Origin: an uncultured Bacteroidales bacterium
Lineage (GTDB): Bacteria > Bacteroidota > Bacteroidia > Bacteroidales > Muribaculaceae
Length of the DNA stretch: 64,000 bases
Assembly (NCBI GenBank): GCA_902782465.1
Contig: CACZNH010000009.1
Span: forward strand, 59,062-123,061
Direction of reading: 5' to 3'
In this document: positions 17,571-27,041 of the stretch, piece by piece
Layout: each line of letters opens with the position of its first letter
Position numbering within the stretch: position 1 is the first letter of the stretch
Notes under the pieces: model-generated
Database searches by the model: none
What the model saw: the letters and a program-made list of their open reading frames with translations, nothing else
Told to the model about the DNA's origin: nothing
Translations under genes and position numbers: made by a program

Positions 17571-18776
17571 TTACTTCTTGATACCCATCTTCTTGGCAAT
17601 CTTGGCGGGGATGGCATCCTTGTGAACCAGGATGTTCAACGTCTTGGCACGGAAGAAGGCCTCACTGCAGTAGAAGTAGCCCTCATACAGCTGGTTGGTG
17701 TCCCAGCTGTTCTGTACCTTGAAGTACTTGTTGCCCTTCTGGTCAACAGCCTTACCCATGATGACCATACCGTGGTCATCGGTGGTCTCCTTGTTGTCAA
17801 ACATCTCCTGGCGCTGCTCCTGGGTCACCCACTGCTCCTCTACCGGGCCCTTGATGTCCCACAGCTCGGCCTCGCGGTCCTTGTCGCTGAGCTGAGCCCA
17901 ACGGGCCATGTCGGTACCGGCTGCATCGGGAACTTCCTTCTCGATGGGCAGGATGGCGTAACCGTTGCGCCACTTGAATCCCTTCTCGCTCACGTCGGCA
18001 CCCCAAGCGATGCTGTAGCCGTTGTCGATGGCATAGTTGGCAATCTCCATCAGCTCATCGATGGGCACGTTCTGATAGCTGGACCACAGCCAGTTGTCAG
18101 CCACCTCAAGGATGAAGGGCTGATAATAGGGGTGGTGGTTGAACGAGCAGATGGGCACATAGTCGTCCAGGTTGATACCCAGGCTGGCAGCCCAGCTCTG
18201 CGGGGTCCAAGTCTTGCCCTCATACACGAAGGTCTCGGGCATCTTGCCCATATAGCTGTCGAGGATAGCCTGCAGACCGTCCTTCCACGCGGGGGTGAGC
18301 TTCTTGAGGCTACGCTTGTTGATGGTGCCTACATAGCCGCTCAGCAGCGAGGTCAGCTCGCTGGTGTTGAACTTCTTGTCACCATAGGTCATGCCGGTAT
18401 AAACCTCGTTGGGCACCATACCGTAGTTGCGCCATACGTAGGGCACGTCCTCGGCGGCACCACCCTCGGCGAAGTTGATTTCACCATCCATGCGGATGTA
18501 CTTGATGGCCTTGTCATAGTAGCAGTGGTTAACCACGAAGCCCTCGCTCAGGTGAACCTCCTTGCCGGTGAGGCGCAGGATTTCGTTCTCAAAGAACGAG
18601 TTGGTCGAGTAGCACCAGCACGTACCGGACTTGTTCTGGTCCTTGACGGGGGTGTGACGAATTTCCTTGGTGTCGGTGAACTTGAAACCGGTGCTGTCGG
18701 GGATGACAACCTTGTCGTCGGCCATAACGTTGATAGCAACGGCCGAAGCGAGCAATGCAAACAATAATTTCTTCAT
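17571..18776 (-). CDS. Secreted C1B papain-like peptidase (bleomycin hydrolase family)
   Basis: A 401-residue exported cysteine aminopeptidase/endopeptidase. I use the ATG at 18776, which begins a clear signal peptide (MKKLLFALLASAVAINVMA); longer frames run into the promoter. The catalytic residues are Cys in KSGTCWCYSTNSF, His in TDDHGMVIMG and Asn in KVQNSWDTN, and the oxyanion Gln is in VKDQNKSG. Family members are mostly cytosolic in other organisms, whereas Bacteroidetes often export them. It lacks the canonical C-terminal length of eukaryotic enzymes. It is divergent from mutS2 with nearly overlapping promoters. A role in peptide scavenging is likely. Confidence 0.9.
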   Translation of the reverse strand: MKKLLFALLASAVAINVMADDKVVIPDSTGFKFTDTKEIRHTPVKDQNKSGTCWCYSTNSFFENEILRLTGKEVHLSEGFVVNHCYYDKAIKYIRMDGEINFAEGGAAEDVPYVWRNYGMVPNEVYTGMTYGDKKFNTSELTSLLSGYVGTINKRSLKKLTPAWKDGLQAILDSYMGKMPETFVYEGKTWTPQSWAASLGINLDDYVPICSFNHHPYYQPFILEVADNWLWSSYQNVPIDELMEIANYAIDNGYSIAWGADVSEKGFKWRNGYAILPIEKEVPDAAGTDMARWAQLSDKDREAELWDIKGPVEEQWVTQEQRQEMFDNKETTDDHGMVIMGKAVDQKGNKYFKVQNSWDTNQLYEGYFYCSEAFFRAKTLNILVHKDAIPAKIAKKMGIKK

Positions 18777-18831
18777 AAAAAATGATTTAAATATTAATGA
18801 ATAGGTTAATTGAATTCTTGTTAACAATCTG

Positions 18832-18839
18832 CAAAGATA
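18832..18839 (-). promoter_or_regulatory. -7 element of the C1B peptidase gene
   Basis: Minus-strand TATCTTTG matches TAnnTTTG, 56 bases before the start codon. The only TTG upstream is spaced 16 bases, shorter than ideal. It lies 31 bases from the divergent mutS2 -7 element. Confidence 0.55.
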
Positions 18840-18845
18840 TAATAA

Positions 18846-18878
18846 TTTGTTGAATCAAGAAAAAATATATTACCTTTG
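18846..18878 (+). promoter_or_regulatory. mutS2 promoter abutting the start codon
   Basis: TTTG (18846-18849) and TACCTTTG (18871-18878) form a promoter with a 21-base spacer. The mutS2 ATG is only five bases after the -7 element, so the transcript would start at or within a few bases of the ATG. Confidence 0.7.
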
Positions 18879-18882
18879 TGCA

Positions 18883-21336
18883 ATGATTTATCCCGAAAAT
18901 TTTGAGACAAAGATAGGTTTCGATGCCGTCAGGCGAGAATTGGAACGCCATTGCGTGAGTGCGCTGGGTGCTGCCAATGTGCCGCGCCTGCGTTATTCGA
19001 CGCGCCGTGACGAGGTCATCCGCTGGCTCGAGGAAACCAACGAGTTCCTGTCTATCATCCAGACTGGCAAAGAGTTCCCGTTGAGCTACTATTTTGATCT
19101 GCGCGTGGTGCTCAAAGAGGTTTCCACGCCCGGCACCTTCCTGTCCGCAGAGCGGCTATTTGACCTGCAACGCCTGCTCACGACTGTTACACAGGTGGTG
19201 CGCTTCTTTGCCGTCGATAGCGAGCAGGGAACGCCTTATCCGCGCCTGCGGGAGCTCACGGGCGGAATGCAGTCGTTCCCCGAACTGAGTGCCGCCATCG
19301 GACACGTGCTCGACAAGGCCGGTAATATCAAGGATACCGCATCGCCCCAGCTGCGTGACCTGCGTGCCTCCATCGCACGCGTGACCGCCAGCATCAACGG
19401 CACCCTGCGCCGGATCATCACCCAAGGCAAGCAGGACGGCATCCTGGAGGCCGATGTGCAGCCCTCGTTGCGCGACGGCCGACTGGTGCTGCCCGTGAGC
19501 GCCATGAACAAGCGCAAACTGCACGGTATCGTGCATGACGAGAGCGCTACGGGAAAGACCGTGTTCATCGAGCCGGACGCCATCGTCGAGGCCAATAACC
19601 GCATCCGTGAGACCGAGGCCGAAATCGCCCGCGAAATCATCCGTATCCTCACTGAGGTGACCGACCAGATTCGTCCTCATCTCGACGAGTTGGCAGGTGT
19701 GCTGGAAACACTCGGACGGCTGGACTTCATCCGTGCCAAAGCGCTGTTTGCCCAAGACGTGGGCGCACAGATGTGCCATGTGGACCGCAAACCCGTCATC
19801 GAGTGGTACAATGCCATCCATCCAGCACTGATGCTCTCATTGAGGACACAGGGCAAGGAAGTTGTGCCCTTGAACATCGCATTGAACAAACAAGACCGCA
19901 TCCTGGTTATCTCGGGCCCCAATGCCGGCGGTAAGTCGGTGTGCCTGAAGACCGTGGGTGTGGTACAATATATGGTGCAGTGCGGCCTGTTGCCCACGCT
20001 GCGCGACAATTCCCATGTGGGAATCTTCCGTGACATCTTTATCGACATCGGTGACCAGCAGAGCATCGAGAATGACCTGAGCACCTACAGCAGCCATCTG
20101 CAGAATATGAAACTGTTCCTGTCAAAAGGCGGCAAGGAAACGCTCATCCTCATCGACGAAATGGGCAGCGGTACTGAGCCGCAGATTGGAGGTGCCATTG
20201 CCCAAAGCATCCTGGAACAGCTCAACGAGCACCAGGTGATGGGCGTGGTCACGACCCACTACCAGAACCTCAAACATTTTGCCGAGGAGACCGATGGCGT
20301 AGTCAACGGTGCGATGCTGTATGACCGCCAGCGCATGCAGCCGCTGTTCCAGCTGTCGATGGGCTATCCCGGCAGTTCGTTTGCCATCGAGATTGCCCGC
20401 AAGACGGGTATTCCGCAGCAGGTCATCGACAAGGCCAGCGAGATTGTGGGCAGCGACTACATCAACATGGACAAGTACTTGCTTGACATCGTGCGTGACC
20501 GCCGCTACTGGGAAAACAAGCGCCAAGACGTGCGTGCCAAGGAGAAGCGTCTGGACCAGATGATTACCGACTATGAGGAGCGCCTGGACAACATCCGCGC
20601 CGAGCATCGCCAGATTATCCACGATGCCCATGCCGAGGCACAGGAACTGCTGCGCGACAGCAACGCCCAGATTGAGCGCACCATCAAGGAAATCCGTAAC
20701 GAGCAGGCCGAGAAGGAACGCACCAAGGAGTTGCGCCGCCAGCTTGACGAATTCAAGCAGCGCCTCAAGGACCAAGAGCCGGATACCCCGTCACGACTCA
20801 AGGAACTCACGCCCAAGGACAAACCGCGCCACAAGCAACCCAAGAAAAAGGCCCAACAGTTGCCTGCCAAGGAACGTCCCCTGCAGGCAGGCGACAACGT
20901 GGTGCTCAAGGGCACGAAAACCGTGGGCACACTCATCAGCATAGACGAGAAGTATGCCCTGGTGGCTTTCGGCAACATCAAGACGCGCATCGAGGCCGAC
21001 AAGGTGGAGCGCACCATGCGTAAAGAGAAGGCGCCCAAAGTCGAGTCGCTGGGACGCACTACGACCGACGAAATCCGTACGCGCCAGCTGAATTTCAAGC
21101 CCGACATCGACGTGCGTGGCATGCGGGCCGACGAAGCCCTGCAGGCAATTACCTATTTCATCGATGATGCCATCCAGTTCAGTGCCCAACGCGTGCGCAT
21201 CCTGCATGGCACCGGCACAGGAGCATTGAAGGTGGCCATCCGCGAGTACCTGCACACGGTGAGCGGGGTGAAAAGCTACCGCGACGAGCATGTGCAGTTC
21301 GGTGGAGCCGGCATTACCGTCGTGGACCTGGAGTGA
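18883..21336 (+). CDS. mutS2: MutS2 endonuclease/ATPase
   Basis: An 817-residue MutS-family protein that binds branched DNA or collided ribosomes; it suppresses homologous recombination in some bacteria and acts in ribosome rescue in others. I use the ATG at 18883 (MIYPENFETKIGFD), the usual start in this phylum. The ATPase has Walker A GPNAGGKSVCLK and Walker B LILIDEMGSGTEPQIGG. Long coiled coil (about 530-650, rich in E, K and R) is followed by a KOW-like part and a C-terminal Smr domain (DVRGMRADEALQAI and ILHGTGTGALK). The Smr motif here reads DVRG where LDxR is common. It is probably leaderless. It reads away from the C1B peptidase gene. Confidence 0.95.
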   Translation: MIYPENFETKIGFDAVRRELERHCVSALGAANVPRLRYSTRRDEVIRWLEETNEFLSIIQTGKEFPLSYYFDLRVVLKEVSTPGTFLSAERLFDLQRLLTTVTQVVRFFAVDSEQGTPYPRLRELTGGMQSFPELSAAIGHVLDKAGNIKDTASPQLRDLRASIARVTASINGTLRRIITQGKQDGILEADVQPSLRDGRLVLPVSAMNKRKLHGIVHDESATGKTVFIEPDAIVEANNRIRETEAEIAREIIRILTEVTDQIRPHLDELAGVLETLGRLDFIRAKALFAQDVGAQMCHVDRKPVIEWYNAIHPALMLSLRTQGKEVVPLNIALNKQDRILVISGPNAGGKSVCLKTVGVVQYMVQCGLLPTLRDNSHVGIFRDIFIDIGDQQSIENDLSTYSSHLQNMKLFLSKGGKETLILIDEMGSGTEPQIGGAIAQSILEQLNEHQVMGVVTTHYQNLKHFAEETDGVVNGAMLYDRQRMQPLFQLSMGYPGSSFAIEIARKTGIPQQVIDKASEIVGSDYINMDKYLLDIVRDRRYWENKRQDVRAKEKRLDQMITDYEERLDNIRAEHRQIIHDAHAEAQELLRDSNAQIERTIKEIRNEQAEKERTKELRRQLDEFKQRLKDQEPDTPSRLKELTPKDKPRHKQPKKKAQQLPAKERPLQAGDNVVLKGTKTVGTLISIDEKYALVAFGNIKTRIEADKVERTMRKEKAPKVESLGRTTTDEIRTRQLNFKPDIDVRGMRADEALQAITYFIDDAIQFSAQRVRILHGTGTGALKVAIREYLHTVSGVKSYRDEHVQFGGAGITVVDLE

Positions 21337-21367
21337 GTTAGAAGTGAGGAGTGAGGCGGTTGTGTAA

Positions 21368-21386
21368 ACCGAGGCTAAGCCTCGGT
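21368..21386. repeat. Short perfect hairpin after mutS2
   Basis: ACCGAGGCTAAGCCTCGGT folds to an 8-9 bp GC-rich stem with a 1-3 base loop, 32 bases beyond the mutS2 stop. No T-run follows, so a terminator function is uncertain. Confidence 0.6.
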
Positions 21387-21455
21387 CCACGGTGACAGGG
21401 GCTACACTTTGACCTGTGGGACTTGAAAAGACTAAGGACTAAAAACTAAAACAAA

Positions 21456-23510
21456 ATGATTGAGAACAACATATTTCTTAAGCCGTTCAGGACAACAGGC
21501 GGAGCAGTGCCGTTTGACCGCATCACGACGGCCGACTATGAACCGGCCATCCGTGAGGGCATCAAGCAGCATGATGCCGAGGTGAATGCCATTGTCACGA
21601 ATGCCGATGAACCGACATTTGAGAACACCATCGTAGCACTGGACCGTGCCGGAGAAACGCTTAACCGCGTGCTAGGCGTATTCTATCCCATGCTGTCGGC
21701 ATATGCCGATGATGAACTGATGGCTGTCAGCGAACGGATGGCACCCGTGCTGAGCGAACATTTCAACAGTATCACCCTTAACGTGCAGTTGTGGCAGCGT
21801 GTGAAACACGTTCACGACCACTTTGATGCAGCACATCATGACGTGGAGGACCAGATGCTGATGCGCGAGACCTATGACGGCTTTGTGCGCAGTGGAGCCA
21901 ACCTGCAGGGCGAGGACCGTGAGCGCTACCGCCAGCTGTCTAAACGCTTGACTGAGTTGACGCTGAAGTTTGACCAGAATGCCCTCAAGGAGACCCCGCG
22001 ATATGAGTTGTGGCTTACTGCCAGCGACCTTGAAGGCTTGCCCGAGAGTGCCCTTGACACCTATAAACAGGCCGCCAAGGACAAAGGTCGCGAAGAGGAG
22101 TGGCTGGTGACGCTGGACGCGCCCAGCTATGGATCTTTCATGAAATACAGCGACCGTCGCGACCTGCGTGAGAAACTGTACAAGATGTACAACAGCCAGT
22201 GCACCATGGGCGACTACTGCAACCTTGAGGTCTTGCGAAATATTGCCAACACCAGGCTGGAGATTGCTCGACTGATGGGCTGCAAGACGTTTGCCGACCA
22301 CAAACTGAAGCACACGATGGCGCAAGAGCCTGCCAACGTCTATAATATGCTCAACCGCCTGCGTGACGCCTACTTGCCCGTTGAGCGCCGCGAGATGGAA
22401 CGCCTCACCGCATTTGCCTGTGAGCAAGAGGGACATCCAGTAGAAATCATGCCATGGGACTATGCCTACTACAGCAACAAGGAGAAAGACTCGATGTTTG
22501 ACATCAACGACGAGTTGTTGCGACCTTATTTCGAACTGGGCAAGGTGACCCAAGGCGTTTTCGGCTTTGCCAAGCGCATGTACGGTCTGCACTTCACGCC
22601 CAACCACGACGCCCAGGTTTTCCACCCCGAGGTGGAGGTCTATGACGTGACCGATGAGGACGGCAAGGCCGTGGGTATGCTCTATCTAGATTTCTTCCCG
22701 CGTGCCACCAAGCAGAGTGGGGCATGGATGACGAGTTTCCGCGAGCAGTATATGGACGAGAACGGCAACGATGTGCGCCCGCTGGTGACCTTGACGATGA
22801 ATTTCACGCGTCCCACCGAGACCAAGCCGTCGCTGCTCACCGTGCGCGAGGTGGAGACCTTCATGCATGAGTTCGGACATGGCTTGCATCAGCTGTTGAG
22901 CCGCTGCAAGTACCAGTCGCTGTCGGGCACCAACGTCTATCGTGACTTTGTGGAAGTGCCGTCGCAGTTCAACGAGAACTACGTCTATGAACGTGAATTC
23001 CTGGACAGTTTCGCCCGTCACTACCAGACGGGTGAACCCGTGCCACAGGAACTGATTGACCGCCTGATTGCTTCCTCGCAATATGGTGCCGCCTTTGCAT
23101 GCGTGCGCCAGTTGGGCTTCGGCTTCATCGACATGGCATGGCACAGCATCACCGAGCCTTACGAGGGTGATGACTTTGACTTTGAATACGATGCGGTCAA
23201 GGATGTGCAGGCATTTGAACCTGTCGAGGGCTGCATCATGTCAACGCATTTCACCCATATCTTCTCGGGCGGCTATGCGGCCGGCTATTACGGCTACAAG
23301 TGGGCCGAGATGATAGAATGCGACGCTTTCGACAAGTTCAGGCAGGAAGGCATCTTCAACCGCGAGACTGCCCGCTCATGGGTAGAAAACGTTCTCTCAC
23401 GAGGCGGCACTGAGGCACCCATGACCCTCTACAAGCGATTCCGCGGCACCGAACCCGGCATCGAGGCTATGATGCGCCGCGACGGCATCATTCAGACAGA
23501 ACAAAAATGA
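21456..23510 (+). CDS. M3 family metallopeptidase (peptidyl-dipeptidase / oligopeptidase A type)
   Basis: A 684-residue zinc peptidase that cleaves small peptides, in the Dcp/PrlC branch of family M3. The zinc site is MHEFGHGLHQLL (His471, Glu472, His475), with the third ligand region FNENYVYEREFL beyond it. Other family blocks are FFPRATKQSGAW, MNFTRPTETKPSLLT and FSGGYAAGYYGYKWAEM. No signal peptide is visible, so it is probably cytosolic, degrading imported peptides. Its stop overlaps the following GNAT gene by 4 bases (ATGA), so the two form an operon. The length matches the family. Confidence 0.95.
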   Translation: MIENNIFLKPFRTTGGAVPFDRITTADYEPAIREGIKQHDAEVNAIVTNADEPTFENTIVALDRAGETLNRVLGVFYPMLSAYADDELMAVSERMAPVLSEHFNSITLNVQLWQRVKHVHDHFDAAHHDVEDQMLMRETYDGFVRSGANLQGEDRERYRQLSKRLTELTLKFDQNALKETPRYELWLTASDLEGLPESALDTYKQAAKDKGREEEWLVTLDAPSYGSFMKYSDRRDLREKLYKMYNSQCTMGDYCNLEVLRNIANTRLEIARLMGCKTFADHKLKHTMAQEPANVYNMLNRLRDAYLPVERREMERLTAFACEQEGHPVEIMPWDYAYYSNKEKDSMFDINDELLRPYFELGKVTQGVFGFAKRMYGLHFTPNHDAQVFHPEVEVYDVTDEDGKAVGMLYLDFFPRATKQSGAWMTSFREQYMDENGNDVRPLVTLTMNFTRPTETKPSLLTVREVETFMHEFGHGLHQLLSRCKYQSLSGTNVYRDFVEVPSQFNENYVYEREFLDSFARHYQTGEPVPQELIDRLIASSQYGAAFACVRQLGFGFIDMAWHSITEPYEGDDFDFEYDAVKDVQAFEPVEGCIMSTHFTHIFSGGYAAGYYGYKWAEMIECDAFDKFRQEGIFNRETARSWVENVLSRGGTEAPMTLYKRFRGTEPGIEAMMRRDGIIQTEQK

Positions 23511-24001
23511 AAAGGATGATTAGGAAAGCGACCATGGAGGATGTGCCGGTAATCATGCGGCTCATCGACGAGGCGCGTGGCATCATGCGCTCGTGCGGCA
23601 ACATGAACCAGTGGACCGACGGCTATCCCAGCCGCGAGGCCATCGAGAATGACATCCTGGGCGGCCATTGCTACCTGTGCGTGGAGCAGGGTGGGGAAGT
23701 GGTCGCCTCGTTTGCCTTCATCCCTGGCCCAGAGCCCACTTACAAGGAAATCTACGAAGGCGCGTGGCTCGATGACAAGCCCTATTATGTGGTGCACCGC
23801 CTGGCAAGCACTGCCGCCAGTCACAACATCTTCAACGACGTGATGGACTACTGCATGGAAATAGCAGGCACCCTGCGCATCGACACCCACCGCGACAACG
23901 TCATCATGCGCCACGTCATCGATCGCTACGGCTTCACCTACTGCGGCATCATCTACCTGCTCAACGGTGATGAACGCCTCGCCTACCAAAAAGGCATGTA
24001 A
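23507..24001 (+). CDS. GNAT family N-acetyltransferase
   Basis: A 164-residue acyltransferase with the GNAT fold. The N-terminus (IRKATMEDVPVIMRLIDEAR) is a typical first strand and helix. The acetyl-CoA loop region is unusual: LASTAASHNIFNDVMDYC replaces the common Q/RxxGxG/A pattern, followed by LRIDTHRDNVIMRHVIDRYGF, where the conserved N-x-x-M-x-x-x-x-x-x-x-G-F end is intact. The substrate is unknown. The start codon overlaps the stop of the M3 peptidase, so it is translationally coupled. A hairpin terminator follows at 24006. Confidence 0.85.
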   Translation: MKRMIRKATMEDVPVIMRLIDEARGIMRSCGNMNQWTDGYPSREAIENDILGGHCYLCVEQGGEVVASFAFIPGPEPTYKEIYEGAWLDDKPYYVVHRLASTAASHNIFNDVMDYCMEIAGTLRIDTHRDNVIMRHVIDRYGFTYCGIIYLLNGDERLAYQKGM

Positions 24002-24005
24002 AAAA

Positions 24006-24036
24006 CAGGGCTGACCCAACAACTGAGTCAGCCCTG
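24006..24036. terminator. Hairpin terminator between convergent genes
   Basis: CAGGGCTGAC (24006-24015) pairs perfectly with GTCAGCCCTG (24027-24036); A-runs lie before it and AAA after it. It serves the GNAT gene and probably also the convergent LRR gene. Confidence 0.7.
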
Positions 24037-24061
24037 AAATACAGCCACATTGAATTTACTG

Positions 24062-26926
24062 CTATTCGTCGAGTATCGCATTGATAATGGCATTGATGTC
24101 TGAAATGTTGACCACACCGTCGCCATTCACATCATAAACCTCATCGTAATCATTTCCACTATTGAAGATGGCTTCAATCAAGGCATTGACATCAGCTATG
24201 TTTATGGCTCCGTCACCATTCACGTCACCCACATCGAAGTTCACTCCAACAATGTTTTTAAACCACCTCCAATCATCAGCAGTTTTATACTTCTCCAATG
24301 ACTGAATGGGCACATAGAGTGCCGCATTGTCATATTGTTGAGACTCAAATGGGTAAGCTACATCAGGTGGCGTCAAGGCCTTGCACTTAATCTCTTTTAA
24401 TGCCCAGTCCTGTTTGATGACACCGGAACGTAGTTTATACGCTGACTTGCCGATAATGAACGACTCAAGATGAGTGCAATAGGCGAATGCAAAATTGCCT
24501 ATAATCGTGACCGAATCAGGCAGCTTGACATGAGTCAAGGAATAATTATGACCGAAGGCATAGTCGCCAATCGTTTTCAATGACTTGCCGAAAACGACGT
24601 TTTTCAACGCTTGACAGTCGTTAAAAGCGTTCATGCTGATAAAGGTTACCGAATTGGGGAAAACCACTTCGGTCAGCTGCTTGCAATTATCGAAGGCATA
24701 TCGGCCGATACTGTCCACCGAATTACCCAGTTTAAGACTTGACAATGAGACGCAATTCTGGAAAGCGCCTCTCCTGATAGTGGTAGTTGTGTTGGGAATG
24801 TCTATCGCAGTTAATTTGGAACAATCCATAAAGGCGCTGTCACCAATGCTCACGATAGACTGCCCCAAGTCCACATTCTCCAGCGAGGTGCAGTTATAGA
24901 ATGTATGATTGCCCACTTTTACAACATTGTCACCCAAAGTGACGTCAGTCAGGTTGGCACAACTGTAGAAAAGGCGATTACCCATATATTGAGAAGCACT
25001 TGGAATGACCGCACTGGTGAGATTAGGACAGCCCTCGAAGGCTCTATCCCCAATCGTTTCCAAGCCTTCGTTGGTTTCAACAGTTGAGATGCCAGAGCCA
25101 CGAAAGGCACTTTCGCCAATGTTTTTTAATGAATAGCCGACAAGAGATCCTGTCATGTTGGTACATCCGTAATAAGCTTCTTTGCCAATATATTCGATTT
25201 TATCAGGAAGGTCGTAGCATTCCAATTCCGAACACAAACTAAAAGCGTAATCACCTATCGAGGTCAGCGCCTCGTTGTATCTCAAGTTTCTCAATTTCTT
25301 GCAATTGTAGAACATCGATCGGGGTATGACAGGCATCGAGTAACCCAACATGACGTTTTCCAAGCCCCAACATTCGGAAAAGGCTCCTGTACCGATGTTG
25401 ATCACCTTATCAGGAATCTCCAAATTAACAAGCCCATCACAAGCATAAAAAGCACCAGCGCCGATATATTTCAGTCCACTGGGCAGGGTGAAATCCTGAA
25501 GCGCAGCGCATCCTTCAAATGCCATGTCACCGATGGATTCTAATCCATCACCGAATGATACTTCTTTCAGGTTACGACAGACATCAAAAGCACCATCCCC
25601 GATAGTTTTCAATGAATTAGGTAATGTGACGCTTGTGATACCATCAAAACCGACGAAAGCACGCATTCCGATTGACGTCACGCCATCAGGTATGACCACA
25701 TGTGATGATATCTCCTGACCGCCAACGATGAAATGCTTAGCAAAATACAGGGGATTGGATACGTATAAATCAAAATCAACAAAATCAATATTACACCATG
25801 TCTCCAAACTAGGCGTGTAAACGGTCTCCAGGCTGTCGCAACCATAAAAAGCCCTTTCTATAAATGTCACTGAGGCAGGAATTTCAATCTCACGAAGACC
25901 TTCGCACAAAGCGAAAGCACAGTATCCGATACGCTTGACACGTTCCGGCAATCTAATCTCTCTTAATGAACAGCAACCAGCAAAAGTGAAATCATTGATG
26001 CGAGTGATAGCCTCTGGCAGATTGATGCTCTGGAGACGGAAACAATCGCAAAATGCATAATCGCCTATGATATCTACTGTTGTGGGAATATCAACATTCT
26101 GAAGTTGTTCGCAATAGGCGAATGCATAATCAGGGATTATTTCAAGCCCAGTCGGAAGAGTGATATCGGTTAAAGCACCATTGTAGCTGAAGGCTCCAGC
26201 ACCAATCCCTGTCACAGAATTTGGTATTTCTATTTTCGGAATGCCGGAACCATAAAAAGAATGTATGCCGATTGACGTGATGGTTTGCGGCAAATCTATT
26301 CCAGTGAGGTGGGCATAATAGAAAGCGCTGTCACCAATGGCAGTAACGGTATAGGTTTCACCATACATGGTGACGGACTCGGGAATTGTAACATGACCTT
26401 GATAGTAACCAATATTATGGTACCCTTTCCTATAATATGTCACACACACCTCATTGTCATTCAAGATATTGTAACAGATGCCGTCTTTGATAAAGTCGCA
26501 ATTGTCGGAATTGTCAATGTCAATCCTGAAACGCCAATTGACAGGGTCAAACGTAACCAAGTATTTATCACCTCCAGAACTATTGATACGGTAGGAATTC
26601 TTTTTTTCTCCACTGGCTTTTTGAGTGGGAATCCAAGTTCCCTTCTGGATATTTTCAAGTCCACCAGCAGGACCGATTCTCATAGATGCACTGAAGGTGT
26701 CCCAATCTCCATCCTCGGCAAGGTTGTCGGCAAACACAAATTGGAGATTACCGGTAAAGGGCTCACACTTGAGGGTATAAGTGCCGTCAGCGTGTTCTGT
26801 CATGGCTCTGCCCTTATCAGGCGAAAAGCCTTCACCCATTGGTGCGTTACCCACAACGTAATAGGTGGCCTGCGAGGTGAATGCCGAAATCAGCAAAAAA
26901 GCAAATAGCGTAACTCTTTTCATCAT
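24062..26926 (-). CDS. Secreted LRR protein with N-terminal SusE/F-like module and dockerin-like tail
   Basis: A 954-residue exported protein; ATGs at 26926 and 26923 are both possible. A signal peptide (KRVTLFAFLLISAFTSQA) is followed by a beta-rich module of about 115 residues: TYYVVGNAPMGEG, LQFVFADNLAEDGDWDTF and KYLVTFDPVNWRFRID. It closely parallels the module in the GH53 galactanase (YFVFADGGPDAWDNNW and YLVTFNIDDL). Then come the CDFIKDGICYNILNDNE module seen in the other LRR proteins and about 28 diverged TpLRR repeats. The cap LYVPIQSLEKYKTADDW and a dockerin-like pair (GDVNGDGAINIADVNALIEAIF and DVNGDGVVNISDINAIINAIL) end it. It links carbohydrate-type binding to an LRR array. It stands alone on the minus strand. 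Confidence 0.88.
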   Translation of the reverse strand: MMKRVTLFAFLLISAFTSQATYYVVGNAPMGEGFSPDKGRAMTEHADGTYTLKCEPFTGNLQFVFADNLAEDGDWDTFSASMRIGPAGGLENIQKGTWIPTQKASGEKKNSYRINSSGGDKYLVTFDPVNWRFRIDIDNSDNCDFIKDGICYNILNDNEVCVTYYRKGYHNIGYYQGHVTIPESVTMYGETYTVTAIGDSAFYYAHLTGIDLPQTITSIGIHSFYGSGIPKIEIPNSVTGIGAGAFSYNGALTDITLPTGLEIIPDYAFAYCEQLQNVDIPTTVDIIGDYAFCDCFRLQSINLPEAITRINDFTFAGCCSLREIRLPERVKRIGYCAFALCEGLREIEIPASVTFIERAFYGCDSLETVYTPSLETWCNIDFVDFDLYVSNPLYFAKHFIVGGQEISSHVVIPDGVTSIGMRAFVGFDGITSVTLPNSLKTIGDGAFDVCRNLKEVSFGDGLESIGDMAFEGCAALQDFTLPSGLKYIGAGAFYACDGLVNLEIPDKVINIGTGAFSECWGLENVMLGYSMPVIPRSMFYNCKKLRNLRYNEALTSIGDYAFSLCSELECYDLPDKIEYIGKEAYYGCTNMTGSLVGYSLKNIGESAFRGSGISTVETNEGLETIGDRAFEGCPNLTSAVIPSASQYMGNRLFYSCANLTDVTLGDNVVKVGNHTFYNCTSLENVDLGQSIVSIGDSAFMDCSKLTAIDIPNTTTTIRRGAFQNCVSLSSLKLGNSVDSIGRYAFDNCKQLTEVVFPNSVTFISMNAFNDCQALKNVVFGKSLKTIGDYAFGHNYSLTHVKLPDSVTIIGNFAFAYCTHLESFIIGKSAYKLRSGVIKQDWALKEIKCKALTPPDVAYPFESQQYDNAALYVPIQSLEKYKTADDWRWFKNIVGVNFDVGDVNGDGAINIADVNALIEAIFNSGNDYDEVYDVNGDGVVNISDINAIINAILDE

Positions 26927-26957
26927 AATTCAGGTATTAAAGATTCAATTGAATGAA

Positions 26958-27029
26958 AATCTCCCGCTAAGATGCAAAGAGCACGATGATTGATAAAATC
27001 TTAGCGACTTAGCCTCTTAGCGAGAGATT
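26958..27029. repeat. Inverted repeat with CTTAGCG words
   Basis: AATCTCCCGCTAAGA (26958-26972) pairs with 27015-27029 with one mismatch. The right side repeats CTTAGC three times. It lies between the pgk stop and the LRR gene start on the same strand. It belongs to the word-built hairpin class. Confidence 0.7.
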
Positions 27030-27041
27030 GGTAGTAGGGAA

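Noticed and set aside
18777-18827. N-terminal extension of the C1B peptidase
   Set aside because: It would bury the signal peptide and reach into the -7 element at 18832.
21368-21386. Terminator of mutS2
   Set aside because: The hairpin is perfect but no T-run follows in either direction, so it was listed as a repeat only.
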